A DNA stretch of 62,214 nucleotides, from contig NZ_VRTY01000029.1 of NCBI RefSeq assembly GCF_008017455.1, positions 1 to 62,214 of the forward strand. Direction: 5' to 3'. Position numbers and translations under genes: made by a program. The notes under the pieces are model-generated. The model was not told the origin of the DNA and did no database searches. It saw only the letters and a program-made list of their open reading frames with translations. This DNA comes from Pontibacter qinzhouensis. GTDB lineage: Bacteria; Bacteroidota; Bacteroidia; Cytophagales; Hymenobacteraceae. Of this stretch, positions 31,643 to 39,395 are shown piece after piece (within the stretch, counting starts at the first letter, position 1; each line of letters starts with the position of its first letter).

Positions 31643-32029
31643 ATGAAACAACATATACTAAGCTTTTTCTTGTGCCTGGTAGTGCTGGTACCACAGGCGC
31701 AGACCCGCAGCACTGTGCCCGGGCCTGTTGTCGTGCAGCCAGACAAAGAAAAGGTGCTTGAAGAAGAAGTTCGCGAAGACCAGGAAATCGCGATTTACCC
31801 AAATCCTAACTCCGGCATTTTTACGGTGTCGTTGCCTACATCGGAGGCAAAGCAGGCGGACCTTCGCATTATGAATGTAATCGGAAACGAGATTCACCGG
31901 GAAGTGCTGACAAGGACCAACGCGCAATTTTCTACGACCATAAACCTTAACAGATTCGCCAAAGGGCTGTATTACGTAAAACTGGAAACAGATAATTTCA
32001 GCGCCATTAAGCGGGTTGTTGTAAAATAA
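31643..32029 (+). CDS. Minimal secreted protein consisting of a T9SS type A sorting domain
   Basis: A 128-aa protein with a signal peptide (MKQHILSFFLCLVVLVPQAQ), a ~30-residue acidic linker (VVVQPDKEKVLEEEVREDQE), and then a complete T9SS type A C-terminal domain (about 48-128): IAIYPNPNSGIFTVSLP, LRIMNVIGNEIHREVL, INLNRFAKGLYYVKLET, KRVVVK. There is no cargo domain before it. It is therefore either a secreted linker peptide or a small adhesion/structural protein. The 5' flank (31491-31642) is AT-rich and divergent from the FAD gene. A terminator follows at 32081. Confidence 0.88.
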   Translation: MKQHILSFFLCLVVLVPQAQTRSTVPGPVVVQPDKEKVLEEEVREDQEIAIYPNPNSGIFTVSLPTSEAKQADLRIMNVIGNEIHREVLTRTNAQFSTTINLNRFAKGLYYVKLETDNFSAIKRVVVK

Positions 32030-32080
32030 AGAACCTTTAGGTTTAGTTACCGGCTACCCCCGGTTATGCTGCCAAAGCAC

Positions 32081-32117
32081 AAGCGGCCACTCTGCCAACA
32101 GGGTGGCCGCTTTTTTG
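32081..32117 (+). terminator. Rho-independent terminator of the T9SS-domain gene
   Basis: AAGCGGCCAC (32081-32090) pairs with GTGGCCGCTT (32103-32112), with a further CT/AG pair and a T6 run. Confidence 0.9.
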
Positions 32118-32202
32118 TTTTCGTTTAATATTTTCTGTGTAAGCGTTAAACCCTTGGCCGCTGGCTGTGTCAAAGAACAAACGTTCATAAAATTAATTAA
32201 AC

Positions 32203-32619
32203 ATGAAGAAGTTACTTAACCTTACCCGTGTGCTTGCGCTTTGTTTTGGTGTTTTCTTAGCTACCGGAGCTGTTGCCCAACAAGGGAACAGGCCGCAAGG
32301 GCAGGGGCAGATGTCGATGCAGGACCGGAATGCGCAGATGCTGAAAGACTACAAAGAGCAACTGAACCTGACAGCCGAGCAGGAAACCAAGATTCAGGCC
32401 ATACTAACAAGTGCTGCAGAAGAGCAGCAGGCCCTGCGTAACCAGAATGCCACCCGCGATGAACTGATGGAAAAGCGCCGGGCACTGATGACCAAAAGCC
32501 AGACTGAGATTAAAGCCGTTCTGACACCGGAGCAGGCAAAACAATTCGATACCATGGTGGCCAACCAGCAGCAGCGTATGCGCAACGGGCAGGGGCAAAG
32601 GCCGAGCAGAAGTAACTAA
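32203..32619 (+). CDS. Spy/CpxP-like periplasmic protein
   Basis: A 138-aa exported helical protein (signal LTRVLALCFGVFLATGAVAQ). The mature part has a Gln/Gly-rich start (QGNRPQGQGQMSMQDRN), then amphipathic helices with the LTAEQETKIQAIL and LTPEQAKQFDTM repeats that mark the Spy/LTXXQ group. Metal-stress or chaperone roles are known for Spy and CpxP; the role here is inferred. C-terminus is basic (QRMRNGQGQRPSRSN). A terminator follows at 32652. Confidence 0.8.
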   Translation: MKKLLNLTRVLALCFGVFLATGAVAQQGNRPQGQGQMSMQDRNAQMLKDYKEQLNLTAEQETKIQAILTSAAEEQQALRNQNATRDELMEKRRALMTKSQTEIKAVLTPEQAKQFDTMVANQQQRMRNGQGQRPSRSN

Positions 32620-32651
32620 ACTTTTGTAAGTTAAAAGTATACAAACCAAAT

Positions 32652-32682
32652 CCGCTCAGGTATTCTGCCTGGGCGGGTTTTT
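32652..32682 (+). terminator. Rho-independent terminator of the Spy-like gene
   Basis: CCGCTCAGG (32652-32660) pairs with CCTGGGCGG (32668-32676) through one G-U pair, 7-nt loop, followed by GTTTTTATTTTTTG. Confidence 0.88.
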
Positions 32683-32765
32683 ATTTTTTGTTCAAGCGGA
32701 TGTGGTAAATACTCGGACTGCACCAGAACAAGTTGCCCTGGCTTTCTGCTTTGGAGCAGGCTGGC

Positions 32766-32822
32766 AATTATGCGAATGAAAAACCCCTTCCAAAGGATTT
32801 TGTCTGTTTAAGGGTCAAGGGT
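32766..32822 (+). repeat. 57-bp-family dispersed repeat, full copy
   Basis: AATTATGCGAATGAAAAAC, CCCTTCCAAAGG, TTTT, spacer, TCAAGGGT; 57 bp. Its end is 12 bp from the stop of the convergent lipoprotein gene at 32835. Confidence 0.9.
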
Positions 32823-32834
32823 ACCCGAGAAGTT

Positions 32835-33152
32835 CTATTCAGGCAAGATGGCTTTGGGAATAAAACCGGTATATTCTTTTTCTTCTTTCAGCACCCGCAC
32901 TTTAGTAAAAATCACATCGGAAGTATCGAGAATCTGCAGTTCCTGGGAGCTTTCGAAACTGGTAAGAGTGGTGCCCTCAAAACTGGCTTCGTCGTAAAGC
33001 TGCCCTCCAATTAGGGGTCTGGTAACGCTGATGACGTCTTTAGGCAGTTCCTTCTGACCTGCCGCGCTTGTCTGATCATCAATAGGTTGGCTGCTGCACC
33101 CTGTCATTATTAAAAGAGACAAACTAGAACAGAAAAGGAGCAGAGGCTTCAT
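32835..33152 (-). CDS. Small SH3-like lipoprotein
   Basis: A 105-aa lipoprotein (signal MKPLLLFCSSLSLLIMTGC, modified C19). The mature part holds strands ELQILDTSDVIFTKVRVL and EYTGFIPKAILPE, which resemble a bacterial SH3 domain (SH3b: ..V.V..GWV...L). Such domains bind peptidoglycan or proteins. The assignment is by pattern. The convergent 57-bp repeat lies just after its stop, and the divergent lipase gene lies 393 bp upstream. Confidence 0.75.
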   Translation of the reverse strand: MKPLLLFCSSLSLLIMTGCSSQPIDDQTSAAGQKELPKDVISVTRPLIGGQLYDEASFEGTTLTSFESSQELQILDTSDVIFTKVRVLKEEKEYTGFIPKAILPE

Positions 33153-33284
33153 GAGAAATAATTTTCGTGTTTAAGCTGTATATGCCAGTTCTGTGTAGAA
33201 AGTTGCTAAAAAGGAGATGTATGTCTCAAAGATTTGTTCTTTGGTGTTTAAGAAATAAGGCAGCCCCTTTGCCTGGGGAACACA

Positions 33285-33341
33285 AATTATTTAAATGAAA
33301 ACGGCCTTCCGAAGCCTTTTTAGCCGAAATAGCTCAAGGGT
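33285..33341 (+). repeat. 57-bp-family dispersed repeat, full copy
   Basis: AATTATTTAAATGAAAACGG, CCTTCCGAAGC, TTTT, spacer, TCAAGGGT; 57 bp. It lies in the 393-bp divergent region 33153-33545. The rest of that region is AT-rich near 33400-33545 and probably holds the lipase promoter. Confidence 0.92.
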
Positions 33342-33545
33342 CCAGCTATAGTTTTGCCCAACTCTGGTGATTAGCCATAGACTCAAGGTAAATAATTGTG
33401 TAATATTTATAAAATATTGAACAAAATACCTGGAATTGGGTATTGTTATCCCTCAGAAATGCTTCTACATTTATTTGGCGCAATTATTTGTGAGTTAAAA
33501 ACCTTTTATCGCACTGTCGTTTTGCCCTCTTAAATATATAATTGT

Positions 33546-36500
33546 ATGAAGAAACAACTACTAAAGCCAGCCAGATGCTTGTGGCTACTCATTTTTTATG
33601 CTGTTATGGTTAACGTGTATGCGCAGGAGCAGCTAAATGTTCAGGTAATTAGTCAGGCGACTACCCCTGCTTTGCCTTCCAATGTTTTTCAACGGATCGA
33701 AGTGGATGGAAAAGGCCATATATGGGCGGGAACAAATGGGCAGGGCATAGTAAAGTTTAACCCTTATACTCAGAACCCGGATAGCATCGTCTTTACCGCT
33801 TTTACGACACATCAGGTAAGAGCCATCACCAGAGATAGTAAGGGCGATATCTGGGCTGGATCTGCTGCCAGTGGCGTACAGGCGAATACTGGGGCCATCC
33901 GCAAATTTGAGAAGGGCAATACAAATGCTGTTACTTCTTATAATATTGTTGGGGTTGATTATCCTATTGTGTCGAGGCTAATATATGATTTAGCTGAAGG
34001 ACCGGGAGGAACCATGTGGGCCGCACACGGGCAAACTACTACCGGTACAGTTGTAACAGAAGGCGGGTTAGGCCGCTTCGATGGCGAAAAGTGGCAACGG
34101 ATAACAGCTGGCCTGCCAGCCTCCGACAGAAGAGTTTTGGCAGTAGGAAGGGTAGGCGATAAGGTGTGGGCTGGTGTTGACCGTGCCTGCAGAAACGGAA
34201 ACTGCACAGCTCCCTACCTGGCAGAATACAGCCAGAACGGCGACTTTGTAAAGATTGTATCAGAAGGCTTGCCTTTTTCTAACGCTGGCGGGGCGCTTCC
34301 GCGGGTTATTTTCAACGACAGTAAAGGCCGCGTCTGGGTAGGGTTAAGCACTGGCACAGGAGTAGTGGCTGTTTATGAAAACGATACCTGGACAGTTATC
34401 GATAATGCCATTACACAACTGCCTGTCGGCACAGCGGTAAATTTTAGTTCTATTAAAGAAGATAGAGCTGGCCACATCTATGTCGGCACAACTGCTGGTC
34501 TGCTTAAGCTCAAGGGCTTAAACTATTCGGAGAAATCGGATTGGGCCTTGTACAGCACAGAAAGTGGTTTGCCGGCAAATTTTATTAATGGCATTGCACT
34601 AGATGATAGTGGCGATATGTGGTTAGCCACCAGTGGCGGTATTGTAAAAGTAATGTTAGGTGGCATAGAAATTTTAGATCCTAACCCGGAGTTAATAGAC
34701 GTAACCAACGGTGCCCTGCTTACCAGAATTGATTATGTTGCCGAACTGAAGACGAAAAGAGTTGGCGCCGCCACTGATGGGGTTACAAAACTTATACTGA
34801 GAGTTAAAACAGACAAAAAATTAACCTTTGTCATCAGGAGCATTTTTACAGGAGAAGGTACTATACATGCACTTGCAGACCCAGGCAAAAAAGGCACGAA
34901 CACACTGGAGCCTGTGGAGGTAGAGCCACAGGTAACCTCTGGTGGCGTTTCGTATGTGGCGGTTGTTTATACAGCGCCTGAGTCGTGGGGAAATAATGGA
35001 GCCGAAAGCAAACGTAGCATTAAGGTAGAGGCTTATGAAACAGATAATCCTGCTAAATCTGAAGAGGTTGAAATTATTTTGAAAAAGGCTCCTGTGGTAT
35101 TGATTCATGGCATGTGGTCTGATATGCATGCCTGGAAGGATGGCGGCTTTGAGCGATATCTGAAGCTTAACAAATACGATAACATTCAGTTTGCCGACTA
35201 TTCTACAGATTCTTATTCCACTTTTGATCCTAACACAAGTGGCAAATACGATTGGCTATCGAGGCCACTGGGCGTATTGGCACTACAAAGTGCTATAAGT
35301 GATGGTATTGATCAGTATAGAAAAGAAAATATAGCTGTTACGCAGGCAGATGTTGTGGCCCACAGCCTGGGAGGACTGATGACCAGAAGTATGATTGCGC
35401 AGGATTATTATGTAAAAAATGACTACAGAGATTTCACAAACTTTTATGAAGGAACAGTTCATAAACTGATAACGCTGGGAACACCTCATAAAGGCTCCCC
35501 TTTTGGAGAATTTGTGTGGGAAAAAAGCTTTGAATCTGCTATTCTGAGAGGAGAGGGCGGCTTATCTCAAATTCCGGTTTCCCAATTCTTCGAAAGGTTT
35601 GGTCCGGGTAAGATCGGCACTGTGCATAAAGACTTTAGTCCAAGTTCCAAAGCCTTTCAAAACCTGAAAGTAACTAAAGTTAAAACGCATGCTATTTATT
35701 CTTCTTACAAGCCAGATGCAACAGAGAGTTATTATGCGCTTGCTGCTTTAGTGCGTACGTTAGCCTTAAACAGAACAAACCACGAAGACCTGTTTAAAGA
35801 GGAAAACGATCTTATTGTAAAAGTCAGCAGTCAGAAAGGCGGGTTGGCAGAAAAGTATACCACCCGCTTCGATAGCCATATACATTCTTCTATCCCTGTC
35901 GCAAGTAAAGTAGGAAGAGACAAAGCACAAACAGCGTCTTTGGCTGTACAAAGCAGGGTGGTTGCCCTTTTGCAAACGAATGACACCACACTTTTTGCGA
36001 AGTCAATACCGCTATCTTACGATCCTGCAAAGCCTGATAATGAAAGAGTAGGAGTGCAGGCAGCTCCGGCACATACCATGCCTGCAAACCAGCGCGCTGC
36101 AGCAGCAACCGGTTATATTCAAATTTCGACTTCTGCGCAAGGGCGTATTTTAAAATATGGCTCTTCGGCGCCAGTAACACTTACGGTTTTGCCCAAAGAA
36201 GACGCAAAAATTGTAAGTGCTGTCATCATGGTTGAAGGAATTGGGATTCTGGCTGTTCCAGAAACAGCTCCTTATGCAGTAACCTTTAATTTGCCAACAA
36301 ACACTCCCATCGGTAAAGTTGGAGTTGCTGCGTTAGCAAGAGACGAAGATGGCACTCTCATGGCTGATACAACCAGTATCTACATTCAGTCCGACCTGCC
36401 TTTCATAAATTTTGAAGTGGTGCCCGGTAGGGTTACACTTAATGCCTCCGAGAGCAAAATGCCGTTATTTGTTTCGGCTTCTGTTAAAGTAGAGCAGGAT

Positions 36501-37589
36501 ACAACCTATCTTAACCTGACAAACAAAGCCTCGGGTACTACCTATACAGCAACAAAAGGAATAGTAAGGGTCTCGGAAGATGGTTTAGTAGCAGCCGAAG
36601 CAGTGGGATCTGATGTAATTGAGGTTAAAAATGGCACAAACACTTATTTGGTGCCTGTTACCGTTACGGCTATCTGTGCTGTAATAAAGCCTGTTATTAC
36701 CCAAAACGGAAACACTTTAACATCGAGCAGTGATGCAGGTAATCAGTGGTTTTTAGACAATGCCATGATCGTGGGTGCAACAGCAAAAGAGTATGTAGCT
36801 ACTCAGTCTGGTTCGTATACCGTTCGTGCAACTGTCGGCTGCCCTGGGCCTATGTCAGATGCTGTACGGGTAACAACTGCCAAACAGGAACAAGCCATAA
36901 CCTTTGCCACCATTCCGGATAAAACAGTTGGCGATGCTCCTTTTGCATTAGCAGCTAGCACTTCTTCAGGCTTACCGGTAAGTTATACATTAGTATCAGG
37001 GCCAGCAACTTTGGCCGGTAATGTTGTAACTGTAACCGGCGAAGGTACTGTAACAGTTAAGGCGCTGCAGGATGGAAACGAAGCGTATAGCCCGGCTCCG
37101 GAAGTTACCACTAGCTTCTGTGTGACACCTGCTAAACCAGCTATTACGGAATCGGGTAATACGTTAACTTCTTCCAGCCAGACTGGCAATAAATGGTACC
37201 GTAATGCAACCTTGCTCCCCGGCGCAATGGCTAATACTTATACAGCCACTGAAGCTGGTGTTTATACGGTTCAGGTTACTGGCAGCTGTGGTGTAAGCGC
37301 CATGTCGGAGGCGTTAACCTTAACTATTACATCTGCTGCAGAGGAACTTTCGAAGTTGCTGCTTGTATACCCAAACCCTGCACAAGAAAGAGTTAGGGTA
37401 GAATTGCCCGATAACCTGCCATGGGCAAATCTGATGTTGTATTCCGCGCAAGGTAAAGTGGTTCTTCAGGCTGAAGGAAACAATAAAACAGCTGTTATCT
37501 TAGATGTGAAGCAACTTCCAAAAGGTCTTTACTTTCTGCAGATTCAAACTAGTAAGGGTGTACTGTTTAAAAAACTGATGCTGGAGTAG
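33546..37589 (+). CDS. Secreted propeller-lipase fusion with T9SS sorting domain
   Basis: A 1347-aa multidomain secreted protein. After a signal peptide (about 1-26) come two-component-regulator-type propeller repeats (about 45-370; GKGHIWAGTNGQGIVKF, KGDIWAGS, GRVWVGLSTGTGVV, GDMWLATSGGIVKV). A linker beta domain follows (about 375-510), then an alpha/beta hydrolase domain (about 515-830) with the lipase/PGAP1-like start VVLIHGMWSDMHAWKD and nucleophile S607 in DVVAHSLGGLMTRSM. Ig-like and bacterial Ig domains come next (about 850-1260, with VTAICAVIKPVITQNG... repeats). A type A T9SS domain closes it (about 1275-1347; LLVYPNPAQERVRVELPD, LPKGLYFLQIQT). The substrate is likely a carboxylic ester or lipid outside the cell; the propeller may bind it or the surface. 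The hydrolase joined to a propeller is unusual. Confidence 0.88.
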   Translation: MKKQLLKPARCLWLLIFYAVMVNVYAQEQLNVQVISQATTPALPSNVFQRIEVDGKGHIWAGTNGQGIVKFNPYTQNPDSIVFTAFTTHQVRAITRDSKGDIWAGSAASGVQANTGAIRKFEKGNTNAVTSYNIVGVDYPIVSRLIYDLAEGPGGTMWAAHGQTTTGTVVTEGGLGRFDGEKWQRITAGLPASDRRVLAVGRVGDKVWAGVDRACRNGNCTAPYLAEYSQNGDFVKIVSEGLPFSNAGGALPRVIFNDSKGRVWVGLSTGTGVVAVYENDTWTVIDNAITQLPVGTAVNFSSIKEDRAGHIYVGTTAGLLKLKGLNYSEKSDWALYSTESGLPANFINGIALDDSGDMWLATSGGIVKVMLGGIEILDPNPELIDVTNGALLTRIDYVAELKTKRVGAATDGVTKLILRVKTDKKLTFVIRSIFTGEGTIHALADPGKKGTNTLEPVEVEPQVTSGGVSYVAVVYTAPESWGNNGAESKRSIKVEAYETDNPAKSEEVEIILKKAPVVLIHGMWSDMHAWKDGGFERYLKLNKYDNIQFADYSTDSYSTFDPNTSGKYDWLSRPLGVLALQSAISDGIDQYRKENIAVTQADVVAHSLGGLMTRSMIAQDYYVKNDYRDFTNFYEGTVHKLITLGTPHKGSPFGEFVWEKSFESAILRGEGGLSQIPVSQFFERFGPGKIGTVHKDFSPSSKAFQNLKVTKVKTHAIYSSYKPDATESYYALAALVRTLALNRTNHEDLFKEENDLIVKVSSQKGGLAEKYTTRFDSHIHSSIPVASKVGRDKAQTASLAVQSRVVALLQTNDTTLFAKSIPLSYDPAKPDNERVGVQAAPAHTMPANQRAAAATGYIQISTSAQGRILKYGSSAPVTLTVLPKEDAKIVSAVIMVEGIGILAVPETAPYAVTFNLPTNTPIGKVGVAALARDEDGTLMADTTSIYIQSDLPFINFEVVPGRVTLNASESKMPLFVSASVKVEQDTTYLNLTNKASGTTYTATKGIVRVSEDGLVAAEAVGSDVIEVKNGTNTYLVPVTVTAICAVIKPVITQNGNTLTSSSDAGNQWFLDNAMIVGATAKEYVATQSGSYTVRATVGCPGPMSDAVRVTTAKQEQAITFATIPDKTVGDAPFALAASTSSGLPVSYTLVSGPATLAGNVVTVTGEGTVTVKALQDGNEAYSPAPEVTTSFCVTPAKPAITESGNTLTSSSQTGNKWYRNATLLPGAMANTYTATEAGVYTVQVTGSCGVSAMSEALTLTITSAAEELSKLLLVYPNPAQERVRVELPDNLPWANLMLYSAQGKVVLQAEGNNKTAVILDVKQLPKGLYFLQIQTSKGVLFKKLMLE

Positions 37590-37656
37590 TAGTAAAAAGG
37601 AACCTGCCCCAAATGCATTATTCTTAATTAGCCATATTTTTTGATTACAAATCAAC

Positions 37657-37695
37657 AAGGCCCCTCTCCTGAAGATGTATGGAGAGGGGCCTTTT
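37657..37695 (+). terminator. Rho-independent terminator of the propeller-lipase gene
   Basis: Perfect 13-bp arms (AAGGCCCCTCTCC at 37657-37669 with 37681-37693), 11-nt loop, then TT. It begins 67 bp after the stop. Confidence 0.88.
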
Positions 37696-37838
37696 GCTTC
37701 AATAATACCACCAGTCTTTAGAAGGTTCTTTTTAGTAGAAGAAGGTGGGGTAGAGGTGGTTAGTTTGTATATATAGTATTTTGATCTCGTAGGTCAATAC
37801 TTCCGATGAAGAGCAAAATAGTTTAACAAAAAATTGCG

Positions 37839-37880
37839 TAGTTAAATAGCTACATGTAAATTAGTAGCCAAATAGCTACA
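37839..37880. promoter_or_regulatory. Tandem direct-repeat operator of the ArsR operon
   Basis: GTAGTTAAATAGCTAC (37839-37854) and GTAGCCAAATAGCTAC (37865-37880) are near-identical 16-bp partly palindromic sites, 26 bp apart. The second ends 2 bp before the ArsR start codon. Two helical-turn-spaced copies at the start suggest autorepression by the ArsR dimer. Confidence 0.6.
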
Positions 37881-37882
37881 TA

Positions 37883-38206
37883 ATGAATTTAAGACGAGAT
37901 GTATTTCAGGCAATTGCCGACCCAACCAGAAGGGCTATTCTGCTTTTGCTTGCTACACAATCTATGACAGCCGGTGCCATTGCAGCGAACTTCGATACAG
38001 CCAGACCCACTGTTTCTAAGCATTTACAGATTCTGACAGCATGCGAATTGCTGGAACAGGAGCAGCAAGGACGTGAAGTGTATTATCATCTCAATGCAGC
38101 CAAAATGAAAGAAATCGCTGACTTCATAGAACCATTCCGGAAAGTTTGGGACGATAGATTTAACAAACTGGAGCAAGTAATGAAATCTTATAAAGCTAAA
38201 AAATAA
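37883..38206 (+). CDS. ArsR/SdpR-family transcriptional regulator
   Basis: A 107-aa winged-helix repressor. The HTH is [24 protein letters not shown] (1-24), with [23 protein letters not shown] (about 32-54) as the recognition part and [15 protein letters not shown] as the wing. No metal-binding CxxC is present, so it is of the SdpR/SRPBCC-associated type rather than metal-sensing ArsR. It leads an operon with an SRPBCC protein (6 bp downstream) and a DoxX-family protein. Tandem 16-bp sites lie just upstream. The inducer is unknown. Confidence 0.92.
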   Translation: MNLRRDVFQAIADPTRRAILLLLATQSMTAGAIAANFDTARPTVSKHLQILTACELLEQEQQGREVYYHLNAAKMKEIADFIEPFRKVWDDRFNKLEQVMKSYKAKK

Positions 38207-38212
38207 AGCCTC

Positions 38213-38686
38213 GTGGATCAGAAAACCAAGATTACAGCCGAAAATGGCAAACAGGAAATTGTAATTACAAGAATTTTCGACTTGCCTGTAGACCTCCTGT
38301 TTAAAGCTTATACAGAGCCTGAGCTTGTGGAGCAATGGATGGGTAACAAAGTTCTGATGTTAGCATGCAAAGCCCACGGCAGTTATCAGTTTGAAACAAG
38401 AGACGAACACGGAAACGTCTTGTTCCGGGCCAATGGGGTTATCCATAATTTCGTTCCTAATCACTCTGTTACCCGGACTTTCGAAATGGAAAACACGCCG
38501 TTTCCGGTCCAGCTTGAATTTTTAGACTTTGAGCAACTTTCAGAAGAAACAAGTAAACTCACCATGCAAATGGTTTTCAAATCGGTGGCCGACAGAGATA
38601 ATATGCTTAAGCTGCCATTTGCCCAAGGTATAAATATGGCGCATAACCGACTCCAAAAACTAATAAGCAAACTAAAACAACAATGA
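38213..38686 (+). CDS. SRPBCC/AHSA1-domain protein
   Basis: A 157-aa soluble protein with a GTG start at 38213 (MDQKTKITAENGKQEIVITRIFDLPVDL). The START/AHSA1 fold is supported by RIFDLPVDLLFKAYTEPELVEQWMG (about 18-43), then YQFETRDEHGNVLFRANGVIHNF, and a C-terminal helix (MLKLPFAQGINMAHNRLQKLISKL). Such proteins bind hydrophobic ligands. The triad ArsR-AHSA1-DoxX is a recurring operon in bacteria. It overlaps the DoxX-like gene by 4 bp. Confidence 0.92.
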   Translation: MDQKTKITAENGKQEIVITRIFDLPVDLLFKAYTEPELVEQWMGNKVLMLACKAHGSYQFETRDEHGNVLFRANGVIHNFVPNHSVTRTFEMENTPFPVQLEFLDFEQLSEETSKLTMQMVFKSVADRDNMLKLPFAQGINMAHNRLQKLISKLKQQ

Positions 38687-39066
38687 GAAAGAGAGACAAA
38701 ATTATTTACTGGATTGCAACCATTTGGCTATGCTTAGGAATGGTGTCAACAGGAATAGTGCAACTTATACGAATGGAGGAGGAGGTGCAGAAAATGAATG
38801 AATTGGGTTATCCGGCCTATTTCCTGACCATTATTGGTGTATGGAAGTTACTGGGAGCAATAGCCGTTCTTATTCCTGGCGTTCCGTTGGTAAAGGAGTG
38901 GGCGTACGCAGGGTTTTTCTTCTTAATGACTGGAGCTATTTTCTCGCATTTTGCCAATAGCGACAATGCCGTAGAATATTTTGGCCCGGCCTTATTACTG
39001 GTTCTCACTATAATTTCGTGGAGTTTCAGCCCGGCTAACAGAAAGCTCATTAAAGCAGCACGTTAG
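38683..39066 (+). CDS. DoxX-like membrane protein
   Basis: A 127-aa inner-membrane protein with four hydrophobic helices (about 7-27, 45-66, 70-92 and 99-116). WKLLGAIAVLIPGVPLVKEWAYAG is the family core. The start ATG overlaps the preceding stop (ATGA). DoxX-like proteins accompany stress operons; their function is poorly known. It is the last gene of the ArsR operon; the 57-bp repeat starts about 110 bp downstream. Confidence 0.9.
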   Translation: MRKRDKIIYWIATIWLCLGMVSTGIVQLIRMEEEVQKMNELGYPAYFLTIIGVWKLLGAIAVLIPGVPLVKEWAYAGFFFLMTGAIFSHFANSDNAVEYFGPALLLVLTIISWSFSPANRKLIKAAR

Positions 39067-39176
39067 TTAAAAGTATGTAATGTTACGCACCTCAGGCTTT
39101 AGCCAAAGAACGCAGCAGCAGTGGCTAGAATAGTGAAACGTAATAAGTGTATATTTTATATGCTGTTTATAGGAGC

Positions 39177-39233
39177 ACCCTTGAGGGTTTTCTGCACTAA
39201 AACCTTCGGAAGGCCATTTTGATTCGAATAATT
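39177..39233 (-). repeat. 57-bp-family dispersed repeat, full copy
   Basis: Minus-strand reading: AATTATTCGAATCAAAATGG, CCTTCCGAAGG, TTTT, spacer, TCAAGGGT; 57 bp. It is the last feature before the AT-rich cassette segment. Confidence 0.92.
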
Positions 39234-39395
39234 CTTAGCGGGGAATATTTAGAATTAATAATTGTTAATTTTAAATATTTTTTGCTATATAGTATATTCG
39301 GTAATCCGATTACGGTTATCTGTAGTTTTCGACAAAAAAGCGTATGTTTATTACTGCTAGCCGCTAGTTGGCAAAAAGCTATAATAAAAAGAAGA

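Noticed and set aside
37700..37735. Possible extra copy of the 57-bp repeat after the propeller-lipase gene
   Set aside because: Only a loose AATAAT and GTCTTTAGAAGG match; no TCAAGGGT end at the right distance.
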